Assembly: GCF_000787575.1 (NCBI RefSeq)
Contig: NW_012236530.1
Coordinates: 626,734 to 690,733 of the forward strand
Direction: 5' to 3'
Origin: Acytostelium subglobosum LB1
Taxonomy: Eukaryota > Evosea > Eumycetozoa > Acytosteliales > Acytosteliaceae
Length of the DNA: 64,000 nt
Part shown: positions 36,124 to 47,375 of the stretch, piece after piece
How the letters are laid out: the number at the start of each line of letters is the position of its first letter
How positions within the stretch are numbered: the first letter of the stretch is position 1
Made by a program: the position numbers and the translations under genes
The notes under the pieces: model-generated
Databases searched by the model: none
Told to the model about the DNA's origin: nothing
The model's input: the letters and a program-made list of their open reading frames with translations, nothing else

Positions 36124-38225
36124 CTAGTTGGACATCTTGTCAATTGATGCACCAGCCAGATTCTCATGTGGCATTGTGTTGACCTTGGCGCTAAAGTTGT
36201 AGAACAGTGGGTAGTTCAAGAGGTTGAGATAGTCGCTGGTGTAGAGGTCAGCATATCTGCAGACCTGCATTGAGAAGAAGGTCGGGTGCGATCCAGTCTT
36301 GAACAAACTGCCAAAGTACTTATTGTACGATTCGTTCAACTTGCTCGTCGCTTCCTTGATGTGCTGACGCAACACCGTTATATCAGGAGGTGTCGTACTC
36401 TCCGAGTCCAATCCACGATATATCTCTGCTCTGATGAACTCAAGATTAAGTAAATGGATAATAGTATGTTGCTCCTCATTCTTGAATGTTAATTGAATGA
36501 GTTAGTATGTGTTGATCATGATCAATCAATCACTGAAGTACATACCAACACTTCCAACTCATGTTGGAGCTCTGGGACTACGAGTAGATTCCTCCAGCCA
36601 TGAGACTTCTTGGACTTGATGATGTCCGCAAAGATGTGATCACCAGTGTAGAGTACACGGTTGCCCTTGGCACCAATGAGCTTCTGAAGCAATGACAATG
36701 ATCCTCCATGATACACCTTGCCAGGCTCGAACCTGTCCTTGACATTTGTGATCATCAAGTTACCTGTGTTGATGTCTACCTCTCTGATGGTGGTGCCCTC
36801 TGCAAAGAACCTTGGTTTGTCAGCTCCAACAATGATCCAGTCTAAAGCGAGGATGAATGAGGTGAGTGTTAGCATGGGGACGATGGCGAGGTGGCGTGGA
36901 CAACATGGACATACCAAAGAAATCTCTCCAACACTTGTAGTTGGGATTGGTACCGTTCAAGAGGTAGGACATCACTTGGTTTGTGTAGTAGAACTCACTG
37001 TTGGTGAGCAGGAACACTTTGTTGCCATTCTGTCTCATGCGATCAAAGAGTACGTGTGCGTTGGTCTTCTTGATGTACCTGGGCATGTCTTCCAACACCT
37101 TGGCTTTCAGACTGCCTCCATTATGAACGAGATCCATAGCCTCGCGGACATCCTGGAACAAGTTAGAGAAGGACAGGTCGCCAACTGGCACCTGATGCTC
37201 ATTACTCTTTGACTCTGTTGCTGCCGCCGCCGCTGCCGCTGCTGCCTTGTGATGGAAGGATGCCAGAGATGGGGAATTCTGCTGTTGTTGCTCATCGGCC
37301 AGCTCCTCAGTCAACTTGAGCCCGCTTTCCTTCTCCAGATGATCGATCAGATCACTGTACAGACAGGCCTCGGGAAGTGTGAACAGTGTGTTCAACAAGT
37401 AAAACCTCTTTCCAAAGTCATACTCGCCATGCACTCTCATGCTAGGGTAGAGATCGACCATCTCCTTGTAGGTCAAGGTCCTCTTTCCATGAAGACATAG
37501 TACAATGTTACCAAAACTGTCAATCTTTAGCAGGTTACCAAGTTCTTTGTCAATGAACAGGCCTCTAATTGGGAACAAAGGGTCGTATCTAAGCTTCTTA
37601 ATCGTTGATGGGTATCCGAGCTCGACCAATCTCTCAATGACCATGTCATAGGTCAATTGTTCAAAGTCAGGTGAGTTGTAAACGGCAATAGTGTAGTCCA
37701 TGTCGACTGGATAGAATGAGATGGTTGTGTCAATGGTCTGCACATTAAATGAATCAATCAATATGGATACATACATCCAAAGAACTCTATCCTATCGAGT
37801 TTTAGATCACGATTGACAAAGATCCTCTTCTGGATCTCACGCTTATGGATTGGAGGAAGGACATTGGATGGCAAGTCCTTGTAGTTCTTCAACTCCTCAT
37901 CAGTTGGAGGGTTGGACAAGTCATCTATTATGAATGAATAAGTGAATGAAGTGAATGAGTTAGTATGTTGTTTGCAAACTGAAGAAGTGAGGGAAGTATC
38001 AATCAAACATACTCAATGATATCTGGTTGAACTTGCCCAAGGGAGACTTTGGCTGTGGAGTATTGTTCTGCGAGTCAAGTTGTCTTTAAAGTGTTAGTTA
38101 GTATGATATGTTCAATATTTTGTTTGGATGATTGCATTCATTTGAACATACTCCTGTTCCTGACGCCTTCTTTCCATTAGCAATCCAGTTGCTGAGTTTC
38201 TCAATATGTTATTATTATCCGCCAT
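36124..38225 (-). CDS. Cytosolic purine 5'-nucleotidase-like HAD hydrolase (NT5C2 family)
   Basis: Six exons: 38225-38152, 38083-38013, 37924-37775, 37706-36915, 36841-36546 and 36480-36124 (579 aa). The family dephosphorylates IMP, GMP or related nucleotides. Motif I (FFGFDMDYTIAVYNSP) is created across the third intron: the codon for the second Phe is split by it, which fixes the acceptor. Motif II is FLLTNSEFYYTNQVMSYLL, and motif IV is YTGDHIFADIIKSKK. Family landmarks RGLFIDKELGNLLKID and RVHGEYDFGKRFYLLNTLF are present. A low-complexity insert of Gln and nine Ala (about 255-285) interrupts the cap region. The N-terminal about 95 residues are partly low complexity. NT5C2 versus the NT5DC subgroup cannot be settled by eye. 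Confidence 0.88.
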
Positions 38226-39221
38226 TTTTGTAAGAAGAAGTATGTAATATGTTATATCTTTGTCTACTAAACTAACTAAATGATGATGTTATTTGTTTGA
38301 TTGATTGATTGATTGTTTGCATATGCTGATGTTGTTGGTGGCAATAACAACCACACAACCAACTTCAATTGATTGAGTTGTCTTTAATTTAGGGTCAGTC
38401 ATTCATTCAGTTCATCATCAAGACACACTTTCATAACCTTTTAATTAATCTTGAAGATTGACTGAGGTCCCATTGGAACATTAATGTTACTGAATTCAGT
38501 GTTTCCCACACCACAAACAACCCCATTAAAGACAAATCACCATGTTTGTGTGTTAAGCCCAAAACAAAACATCATTTGGTTGTTGGCAAAAAGTCAATCA
38601 ACTTGGTCCATTTGTTGCGTGCGACCATTCATCTTATACAACTAAGTTGTAAATCACCAACTACTATGTTTGTAGAATGGTTTATTTTCTTCAGTGTTGA
38701 AGAGATAAATAATAATGTTTTGAACAATCCTATTAACCTTACTCTAGAGATCTCTAGTCTCAAATAGTATCTCTATTACTTTGTTAACTATTCACACATG
38801 TTGTAGATACTATTCTGCCAGGCTGTGTCTTTGCAAAGACTTGTACACTATTGTGTTGAACTTTGATACCAGGCAAAAATCAAAAAACCCACCAAGGTTG
38901 ATATTTTTAAACGTTAAAAAATCAATCAAAACAACGACAAAGTATTTTTCGTACATGATCAAATAGCAAAGGGTGTGCCAAGGTTGGTTGGCTCCACTCC
39001 TATGACAGGGAGAGCACATTCACTCACTTATCAATGACAACCTCTGTTGGTGTTGGTGATGAGGCCAACAACAATAGTGAAGGATAGCCGTGTGGTTGAG
39101 CCCAGCGGGCACCGCCCCATATCTGACACTGCTCTACCCTACAAGCACAAAAGCCTATCCTCATGATCATTCTTAGTTGGTGATCACCAATATATATTAT
39201 TATTATTACAGATAATCAGAT
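38226..39221. other. AT-rich divergent spacer, no supported gene
   Basis: About 1 kb between two divergently transcribed genes. Short open frames exist at 38546-38767 (+) and 38810-39019 (-), but they lack ATG starts in good context, splice sites and recognisable motifs. The last 150 bases, before the phosphatase, are less AT-rich and hold TATATATTATTATTATT just upstream of the start. I see no RNA gene or transposon signature. Confidence 0.5.
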
Positions 39222-40478
39222 ATGTTTAGATCAGCATCAGCATTAATCGTTGTATTATTAGTTGCCAGCGTGTTGGGTAACTCCACACCACAGAGCATCA
39301 AGATCTCGTTGACTGAGGACCAGGCCTCCATGCAGGTCACCTGGTACACAGACTCTGAGGGCTCCTCGCCAGTGGTCCAGTTCGACTCAAAGGGCTTCGA
39401 CCCATCGTCTCTGTCGGCCTCGCTCATCCAGGCCAAGACCGTCGAGTTCACCGAGAAGCTCTGGTCCGGCTACACCAACTACGCCACCATCTCGCAGCTC
39501 AGCGCCAACACTGTCTACTACTACGCCGTCGGCGACCAGAAGACTGGCGTGTGGAGCGAGCTGTTCAACTTCACCACCGGTGCCATGAGCGCCGACGTCG
39601 TGCCCTTCAACTTTGTCACCTACGGCGACATGGGCGAGGGCGTGGACAACTCCACCGTGCACAACGTCATCAACAGACTCGACTCTTTGCAGATGGTGCT
39701 GCACGTCGGAGACATTGCCTACGCCGACCTCCAGTCTGGCAACGAGGGCAAGTACGGCAACCAGACCACCTGGAACATGTTCCTCGAGGAGATCACCCCA
39801 ATCGCCACGCGCATCCCATACATGGTGTGCCCAGGCAACCACGACATCTTTGACGGTGTCAGCTCCAACTACCAGAACAGCTTCATGATGCCACAGGGCT
39901 CGTCCGGCGGCAACTGGTACTCCTTCGACTACAACGGCGTGCACTTTGTCGGCATCTCTTCCGAGACTGACTACTCGTCGACCTCGCCACAGATCGCCTG
40001 GTTGGAGAGCGAGCTCAAGTCATTCCGCAAGGCCAACCCAACTGGCTGGTTGATCGCCTTCTCCCATCGCCCATACTACTGCTCATCAGACTTTGGCTGG
40101 TGCAAGGACGACCAGAGCAGATACGCCCTCCAAAAGACCGTCGAGCCACTGTTCTACCAGTACAACGTCGACCTCTTCATCGCCGGACACTCGCACGAGT
40201 ACGAGCGTTTCCTGCCAGCCTACCAGAACGAGGTTGCCGGCACCTACGAGGACCCCAAGGGTCCAGTGTCCATCGTGATCGGCACTGCCGGTTGCCAGGA
40301 GGGACTGAACCCATCGTTCCAGGAGCCCGCCCCATCCATCTCGTCGGGCGTCCGTCTGCTCACCACTGGTTTCGGCCAGGTCTCTGTCATCAACTCCACT
40401 CACATCCAATGGCAGTTCATCAAGGACAACACCAACGAGATCCTTGACGATATCTACTTCACCAAGGGAACCTTCTAA
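39222..40478 (+). CDS. Secreted purple acid phosphatase
   Basis: A single exon of 418 aa with GC-ending, highly biased codons, suggesting strong expression. An N-terminal signal peptide (about 1-19) precedes a fibronectin-type domain (VTWYTDSEGSSPVVQF). The dinuclear metallophosphatase domain has all five metal-binding motifs: YGDMG, VGDIAYAD, PGNHD, FSHRPYYCS and GHSHEYER. The tyrosine in GDIAYAD is the charge-transfer ligand that gives the family its colour. The enzyme hydrolyses phosphate esters at acid pH, probably in lysosomes or outside the cell. No retention signal or anchor is seen. Length and layout are normal for eukaryotic purple acid phosphatases. Confidence 0.95.
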   Translation: MFRSASALIVVLLVASVLGNSTPQSIKISLTEDQASMQVTWYTDSEGSSPVVQFDSKGFDPSSLSASLIQAKTVEFTEKLWSGYTNYATISQLSANTVYYYAVGDQKTGVWSELFNFTTGAMSADVVPFNFVTYGDMGEGVDNSTVHNVINRLDSLQMVLHVGDIAYADLQSGNEGKYGNQTTWNMFLEEITPIATRIPYMVCPGNHDIFDGVSSNYQNSFMMPQGSSGGNWYSFDYNGVHFVGISSETDYSSTSPQIAWLESELKSFRKANPTGWLIAFSHRPYYCSSDFGWCKDDQSRYALQKTVEPLFYQYNVDLFIAGHSHEYERFLPAYQNEVAGTYEDPKGPVSIVIGTAGCQEGLNPSFQEPAPSISSGVRLLTTGFGQVSVINSTHIQWQFIKDNTNEILDDIYFTKGTF

Positions 40479-40767
40479 AATGGTCGAATACTAATGTTGG
40501 AGTAATGCTCATTCATTCGTAGCGTTGGATCCAACATCAATCAATCAATCAATCATTGTACCATTTAAAGTCCGAACTTATTATCCAACCTCAATCGTGT
40601 TGTCATGTTGATGTCTGCGAGGGTATGTCTGTGAGGGTTTCGCGACTTGTTCGTTTTTCGATGTCATTGAGCTTCACATGCAAGTCTTGTCCTGACTTCG
40701 TCAGACTCGGTCACTCTTTGAATCCAACAACTCGTACTACTACTATACTTATAAGTGAGTGACTACA

Positions 40768-43328
40768 ATGATAGTAATAGGTCGTAGTCTACTCAACCAC
40801 AGAGCATCAACATCATCATTGAGGACATTGACACGACTACTGCCATCACTCTCATGTCGATCACTCACATCAAACTATCACAGCAACAATGATGACAATG
40901 ACAGTCCATCTGTCTTCATATCAACAAGCATAAGCCAACCATTAAGATCATATAGTAGTAGTAGTGATCATGTACTTGGAGATAATGAAGGTCGTGCAAT
41001 CTCATTCAAAGAGACACGCGAGTATCTTGATAAAGAGACTGATGATGATAAGATATGTCTTTGGTATGTTAGTTATTGTTGTGTTGTTGATGTCAAATAG
41101 ACATGTCTAACATCACGAATGAATGAACATTATATAGTATATCAATCTTATTTAAGAAGACTGCACATCAACCGTGGATTGCAAAGTCTTTGATCAACTA
41201 CATGTTGGAGGAACATCCTTCAAAGATGTCGGTCAATGTGATCAATCTGTTCATTCGACGTTACTTGATTGATGATAACTTGCGTCTTGTGTCACGCACT
41301 TATGGACTATTCAACTACTTTGGACTGCAGCCCAACTCGATGACACTGTCACTCTCCAAACAGCTGTACGGTAGTCACATGAAAGACTTCCAACTCTCAT
41401 ACTTTAATCGTCTGGACATCACCCAGTGCGTCCTGGAGCACGAGCTGCAGAATGGGAAGAACTTGGACATGTTGACCAAGGCCGCCATCAAGATGCCACA
41501 CACGGTCATGGCCAACCTCGTCGTGCTCAATCATATTCTCCAGAATAAGCAGGTGTCTCACTTCCTCGACAGCATCATAGAGCAGCACTATTCGGTCGAG
41601 CACAGACAGATCGTCTGTCGTATGATGTGCACTGTCTATCTTCACTTTGATGCGGTCCTGCCTGCGATGCTGACCTACCTGCACACCGTGCTCGACTTGG
41701 CCACATACCCAACCATGCGCATGGTGCGCGTATTCCTTCAGTACTCACTCTATAGGTGGGATCAATATGCCACTGAGACCGCATCTGGCGCCATTCCGCC
41801 GTTCGTGGGGGAGCTGCGACACAGACGTAATGTTAACTACTGGCTCAACTACTGTCGACAGTTCCAGGACAACACGCCAACGCCCTCATCGTCGCTTGGC
41901 GCAGCCTACACTGACAATGAGTTGATCGATCCAGTGCTGATGAAGATAATTGAACAGAATGGAGGCCGTGGGGCCCTGTTTGGTCAGGCCTCAGAGAGTG
42001 ACGTGGCCCTGGCTGGCCTGATCGATGCACATTACCTCGCAGAGAACAAGGACAAAGAAGTGGCGGCCATCATCAAACATCTAAAACAGCACAACTTCCG
42101 CACTTTAACATTGCCGCATGGCGACCTCATCATACAGTGCGCTGAGCTATTATTCAACGCGCTGCCCGCCGACAAGTACTTCACCGAATTCCTGCCGTCG
42201 GTGCCCGAGGCCTTCAAGTCCATCTTCATGACATCGCACACGTTGAGTCAAGTAATTGTGGACAACTTGGAACAGACAGTCAAGGACTACTTGATCAAGG
42301 AGGACATGATATTTTTGCGACGTTCAATGCAGACTCGTAACGACCTGGTGGTCGGTGCGCTGATGGCACACGACTTTGACCTGGCATCCGATCTCCTCAC
42401 TGCGCTCCTCACCAATAACCCACTCGGGCTGCTGCCCGACACCATCAAGCTGTACATCAGGTACTGCATTCAACATCACAAGCGGCCCGTCGCCATTCCC
42501 GAGATATATTATCAGCCGAATCAAATCACCTCAACCGTCATCCAACGATGCTGCGAGTATCACCGACTATATACGCTCATCATCGATGGTGAGCTGGAAC
42601 CTGCCGATGCACTCCTCAAAGAAGTGCGACTCCACACGGACATTTACCTCTATCCAGTGGGCACCTTGCTGTTCATCAAGAAGACGGCGGCTCAAGACGG
42701 CACACCAACGCCAATCACATTCGATCGCTTCACCAACGAGTTGCTGCCATACCTTCAGCTGGACCTGTCACACACCAAGCATCACACTATATATGGCGCA
42801 ATATTCGAGGAGCTGCATCATAATCAATTGCTGACGCCAGAGTTTGTGCGCGCATATATCGACAGCCAGGGCGAGCAATTCGTCATGGGGCCGGTCGACC
42901 AGCGCCTGCTGTGCCTAATGCTGATCACCCTCCCTCAGCCAATCGAGAGGGTTGTTCTCTTTAATCGATTCTCCGTCGCCAACAACACATTCAGCAAGCA
43001 GGTTCTCGCCGAGGTCATGAAGGTACACATGGTACAACAAAATTTCGATAAGAAGATAAGGAGCATAGAAGAGTCACAGAAAATCAAGGAGGACGCTGAC
43101 GCAGCAAAGGCAAAGGAGGACAAGAGTAATAAGGAAACACTCGTACCCTTCAATGGCCAGCAATTGGAACAGATCAAAGGATTTATTAAGAAGTGTTACG
43201 ACTCTAGTGGAATGACCATTGGCGTACACGAGATACCCAATAAGCCATCCTGTAAGATAAGCTCATCGACTCGAGCATTCATCAATAGACACTTCCTAAC
43301 GAGACTGGATTTACGTAATACTGAATAA
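40768..43328 (+). CDS. Predicted mitochondrial helical-repeat protein, three-member family, copy B
   Basis: Exons are 40768-41063 and 41138-43328 (828 aa), with a GTATGT donor and a 74-nt intron. The start is the first ATG of the frame (MIVIGRSLLNHRASTSSLRT); the N-terminus is rich in Arg, Ser, Leu and Thr and lacks acids for about 35 residues, fitting a mitochondrial presequence. The remainder is helical. Matches to copy A include ELIDPVL and LIIQCAELLFNALPA; matches to copy C include TRNDLVVGALMAHDFDLASD against LRNDLLIGLKNAQRFDILVE. A charged coiled segment rich in Lys, Glu and Asp lies near residue 745. No catalytic motif is visible. It lies tail-to-tail with the small gene at 43402-44467. 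Confidence 0.8.
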
Positions 43329-43401
43329 ACCTTGATTGAAGCCATTCTAATTATACTCAATCTAGATTGAGTATTCTACATTGGAACTATTCCATTATCT
43401 A

Positions 43402-44467
43402 CTAGTGGTAGTTTTGATTAACAGTCTGTTGAATTTTGAACAGGTCCACATTGATTTTGGTTGGAAGTGTGATTGGAGGCAATTCCAAGTTTGGAGGGGA
43501 GATTGCACCATGGTATATGTCGGCAACAGATATTGGTAGTTGATAGAGTGGGATACCTAGTTCATTACATTGTTGATCATCGCCATGTCCATATCCTCGC
43601 CATTCTACTCCAGGTGACAATATATCATTCATTCCTTTTTGTTCTTTTTCCGCATCAAATGGTGCACTTCCACAAGAGATAATCAGAACTGGTTTCTCCG
43701 TGCCTGGCACTGGGACACCTTGTTCAACTCTTTGATTGACTCCTCGTTTGTACATCATCACAAGTAGAGGAAATGGATCTTCTCTCATTCCAGGATATAC
43801 CTTGTCAAAAATCTTTACACTTATGACTGCTCTAATGTTTGTCCTTTGGTTAAAGTAACGCTGGCAGTTGCGATGTAGTGTACTTAGTGATTGAGAATGT
43901 CCAGTCATGATCACAATATTTGGATATGGACTGCCAAGATAGTTTGATGATAGTTCTTTAACTACTCTTGGTTTAAATTCGCAGCATATGCACACATCGG
44001 GTTCTACCATATCATTGGTATCAGAGAGTATGGTCGGTGTGAACCAAGCCTTTATATGATCAGGGAAATTGGCTTTATAGGTTATCCTGTCTGCTATTTG
44101 TTTGGCAAACTCTTGATGGGTTTCTACTCGGACATAGGACTTTAGTTCAAACATATATACTATTCCATCAAGGTATTGAAATCTTTCTCTAAACTCTCTA
44201 CCAGCAGCATCATTATCTCTTCTCTTCCAATACCTCCAGAATGTAATACTTCTATCAATTATAACACCATCTTCAGGTATATAATCTAACTAAGCAATAT
44301 ATACTTGTTATAATGTATTATTGTTTATTTGTAAATTATTCGTTATTATTACATACCTCATATATTCTATTAATCTTATTATTCCAACCTCTTATTTTAT
44401 CTATATGAGATTGATATGTAGCTTGGTCCATACGTCCCTCTATCTCACTATTTGTATCTGAACTCAT
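43402..44467 (-). CDS. Unknown protein, possible PD-(D/E)XK/Uma2-like fold
   Basis: Exons are 44467-44357 and 44289-43402 (332 aa). The first exon begins MSSDTNSEIEGRMDQATYQS and the acceptor CTTAG restores ELDYIPEDGV. The centre reads EPDVCICCEFKPRVVKEL, then PYPNIVIMTGHSQSLSTLHR and then RAVISVKIFDKV. This spacing of an acidic residue, a hydrophobic strand with a following polar loop, and a VISVKIF strand recalls Uma2-type restriction-endonuclease-like families of amoebae and fungi, but the match is from memory and weak. The gene is more AT-rich in codon use than its neighbours and sits between copies B and C, possibly as a later insertion. It diverges from copy C with only 186 bases between starts. 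Confidence 0.6.
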
Positions 44468-44653
44468 TACTTATTATTATCTCTATTTACAAATAATGTT
44501 GAAGAACCTAATAATGAATGTTTTGACCTTTTTGGGTCAAACAAGTAAAATGGTGGGGTTGCTACTTAGACCAGGTTGTCTTCTTCGAAGAATAGGTCTC
44601 AAGACAAAGAGATTCATTGGTCTTGTGGTGTTCATTCAGGTACAGATATCATC
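44468..44653. promoter_or_regulatory. Short divergent promoter region
   Basis: Only 186 bases separate the start of the small reverse-strand gene from the start of copy C, so the two probably share promoter sequence. It is AT-rich on the left and more mixed toward the copy C start. No factor site was recognised. Confidence 0.4.
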
Positions 44654-47237
44654 ATGTCGTTGATACTACGACGACAAAAAAGATGGTGTTGGCCATCTGT
44701 CTTTGGTGCTACATCAATGATCTTCATTAGGAATAGTCAAAGACTGATTATCACCTCACCATCATTCAGCAACAATAACAACAACAGATCATATACTACA
44801 ACGACAAGTACCAATATAAGTACAAGTACATCGACAAGTACATCAAGATCATATAAAGATAGCAATAGCAATAGTAAAAGTAGTAGTAATAGTAGTAATA
44901 GTGGTAGCATCTATCAAAGAGATAATAATAGAAATAGATATGACAGAGGAGGAGGAGTAGGAAGACAAGCTCAATACATAAACTTGATGGAGTTTGATCA
45001 TAAGTTCAACTATGATGGTCAAGACTACCAGCACATGGGTAAACTCTTCACCACCGAACCAAACAAAGCCGATGCAATGTATGTCATGACATGTCATCAA
45101 ACACTCAATCAATCAATGTCAAGAGTCGCCAGTGTAGTGACCTATACTAACGCGATCACCCGCACATAGAGTACAACAACTACTAAAGGAGAGGACGATT
45201 GACATGTTCCCAATACTTAAATGGATCATTCATAAACGATATATGTCACAGACTCTGTATGATACGCTGGTGTCACAGGCAGTGCAGCAGAAGAATCATT
45301 ATTACTTAGGACCTATGCTTAGATTGCTGCATGTTGGTGAGCTGGGCCTACAGCTCGGCCAGACGACCATCGATACAATGTCCAAACATTACTTCTTTGT
45401 TGAGCGCACGAGCGATGTGGCCAACATGCCCGCGCACATCATTCAGAACATTTTGGAGCATCCTCGCATCGCCTACCGCAAGGTGTTGCTCATCGTCAAC
45501 AGCATACGATCACCTCGCACACTGGCCACACTGTTACTGTTCAACGAGATGCAGGCGTTGAACATCCCTGATGCTGAAGGCGTGTTCAGTCCGCCCCCAC
45601 CCAGCGACCAGGTCGGCTACAGCCAACAACTGCCGCCAAAGATATTCCATCAGCGACTCTACCAGATACTGCTCAAGGATCAGGTGCACAAGCCCGAGGC
45701 CATGGACGAGATCACTCACTTTATCATCCGCGACTCACTCAAGCTCAATCGACCGGACCTCGCAACGATATGGCTGGCCCGACGCTACCACACCTATAAC
45801 CTACTACCCACACGGGCTATACTCAGCATGTTCTTGGCGCACTACAACGGCAACAACAAGCCTGCATACACATTCTGGCACAACTTCTATTCAAACCTAT
45901 TCACTATATCCTCTGATGACGACCTTGCCAATGAGATGGCGCGATACAGGGATCACTCAATCAATCAGTTTCTGGTCGAACGCTGCGGTGATCAATCACA
46001 GAGACAGGGCAGAACAGGCCTGCCAAAAATCTTGGCCGAGCATCGCAGCAGTAGCCAGCTGGCAACACTCATAGCCAATAACCTGATGTCCAATTACTTT
46101 GGCCAGGACTCAGAGTATGGTCAATTCCCCGAACACCTCTACTTGGATCGACTGTTGAGCGAACTGTGCGGACGCGATGGCACTCAGTTCGACATTGTTG
46201 CCTTTGCCAATGCCGCTCCACGCATCACTCGTATCCTATTTGCTGGGCCATTGATCCTGTCCCGCCTTGCAGTGAACAATGTCGAAGCGGCACTCAAGTT
46301 CATGGCCGATCAGTCCGACATGCAGATACTCTACACAAACAGCTATCAACTGCGCAACGACCTGTTGATTGGACTCAAGAATGCCCAACGTTTTGACATC
46401 CTTGTCGAGTATCTCAATTGCGTCAAGCCCATCACCCAGTCCACTGTCAACGAGCTGCTCTCATCCGTCACTCAACACTTTGAGTTGGCGCCCTTTGCCT
46501 CGCGAGCGATCATTAAATTGGTCAGCGCCCTGGTGCCCAAGGGCAACCCAGACAGCAGCTGGACACACGACATGGTCAATGCTCGCCTCTCGATCATACC
46601 AGGTGACTCGCGCGATCAATTCAAACAAATATTGGCTGCAGCTGGCGACAACAGGACCAGTGTCACCGATGCGATTGCGACCCTATTCTATCTCGAGCAA
46701 TTCAAGACACGGCCTTTGGACAGCAACAATGAACGCCACACCCTAGACAACCTACTCAAGTTCATCGGCTCACCAATAGGCATCGACTGCCTCAACTCGC
46801 CCGATGGAGCGGTGTTGCAGGTGCTGGCCCAGGGTGGTAGCGTCGGAAAGGATATAGTGATCGAGTACACCGAGTACCTTTCATTTATATATATACTCGA
46901 GACGAACAAGCCCGTTACATTGTCGGCCCAAGCACTATATCACATTGCGTTGACACTGGTCGATAACAAACAGGAGTCGACTTTAATCCAGATCTTCAAC
47001 AAGCAAGTACCAGAGAACAATTATGATGGAAAGTTAATGGACATTCTGATACAGGCCAACAGTGTAGCGCAGGACACAATGACCAGTGAGACCTTGGCCA
47101 AAGCATCAAGAAGAGGAGAGTCCACATCATCACTCTCACAATCAAATGGGGTGATCAAGCCAGTAGTTACACTATCAGATTCGACAATGGAGTACCTTCG
47201 CAAGTTTATGTCCTCTCCAATGACCATCACTGATTGA
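44654..47237 (+). CDS. Predicted mitochondrial helical-repeat protein, three-member family, copy C
   Basis: Exons are 44654-45078 and 45170-47237 (830 aa), intron 91 nt. The start MSLILRRQKRWCWPSVFGAT is chosen because the frame has only non-ATG codons upstream. Basic, Ser- and Asn-rich N-terminal sequence without acids suggests a mitochondrial presequence, followed by Asn, Ser/Thr and Arg low complexity. Residues after the intron are helical and align with copy B (for example YQLRNDLLIGLKNAQRFDIL). The gene has the same direction as copy B and the same intron position near the end of the low-complexity region, so B and C probably arose by tandem duplication. A C-terminal Ser/Thr-rich segment precedes the end (MTITD). 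Function unknown. Confidence 0.8.
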
Positions 47238-47349
47238 TTGTTTGATCGATCAAGTAAATAATGATTTGACCAGTGTTGGCAAGTTAAGTATGTTGTTTGT
47301 TTATTAATTAATTAATTAATTGATTGATTGATTGGTTGGTGCCATATGA

Positions 47350-47364
47350 AAGGGTAGGGTAGGA
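47350..47364 (+). repeat. Short GGGTAGGGTAGG tract
   Basis: A short AAAGGGTAGGGTAGG run lies between the convergent ends of copy C and the colossin-like gene, just past the latter's stop. It is a weaker version of the GGGTAA tracts elsewhere. Confidence 0.5.
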
Positions 47365-47375
47365 CATTATATTGC

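Noticed and set aside
38546-39019. Two short open frames in the spacer before the purple acid phosphatase
   Set aside because: Neither has an ATG in good context, introns or recognisable motifs, and base composition matches the spacer.
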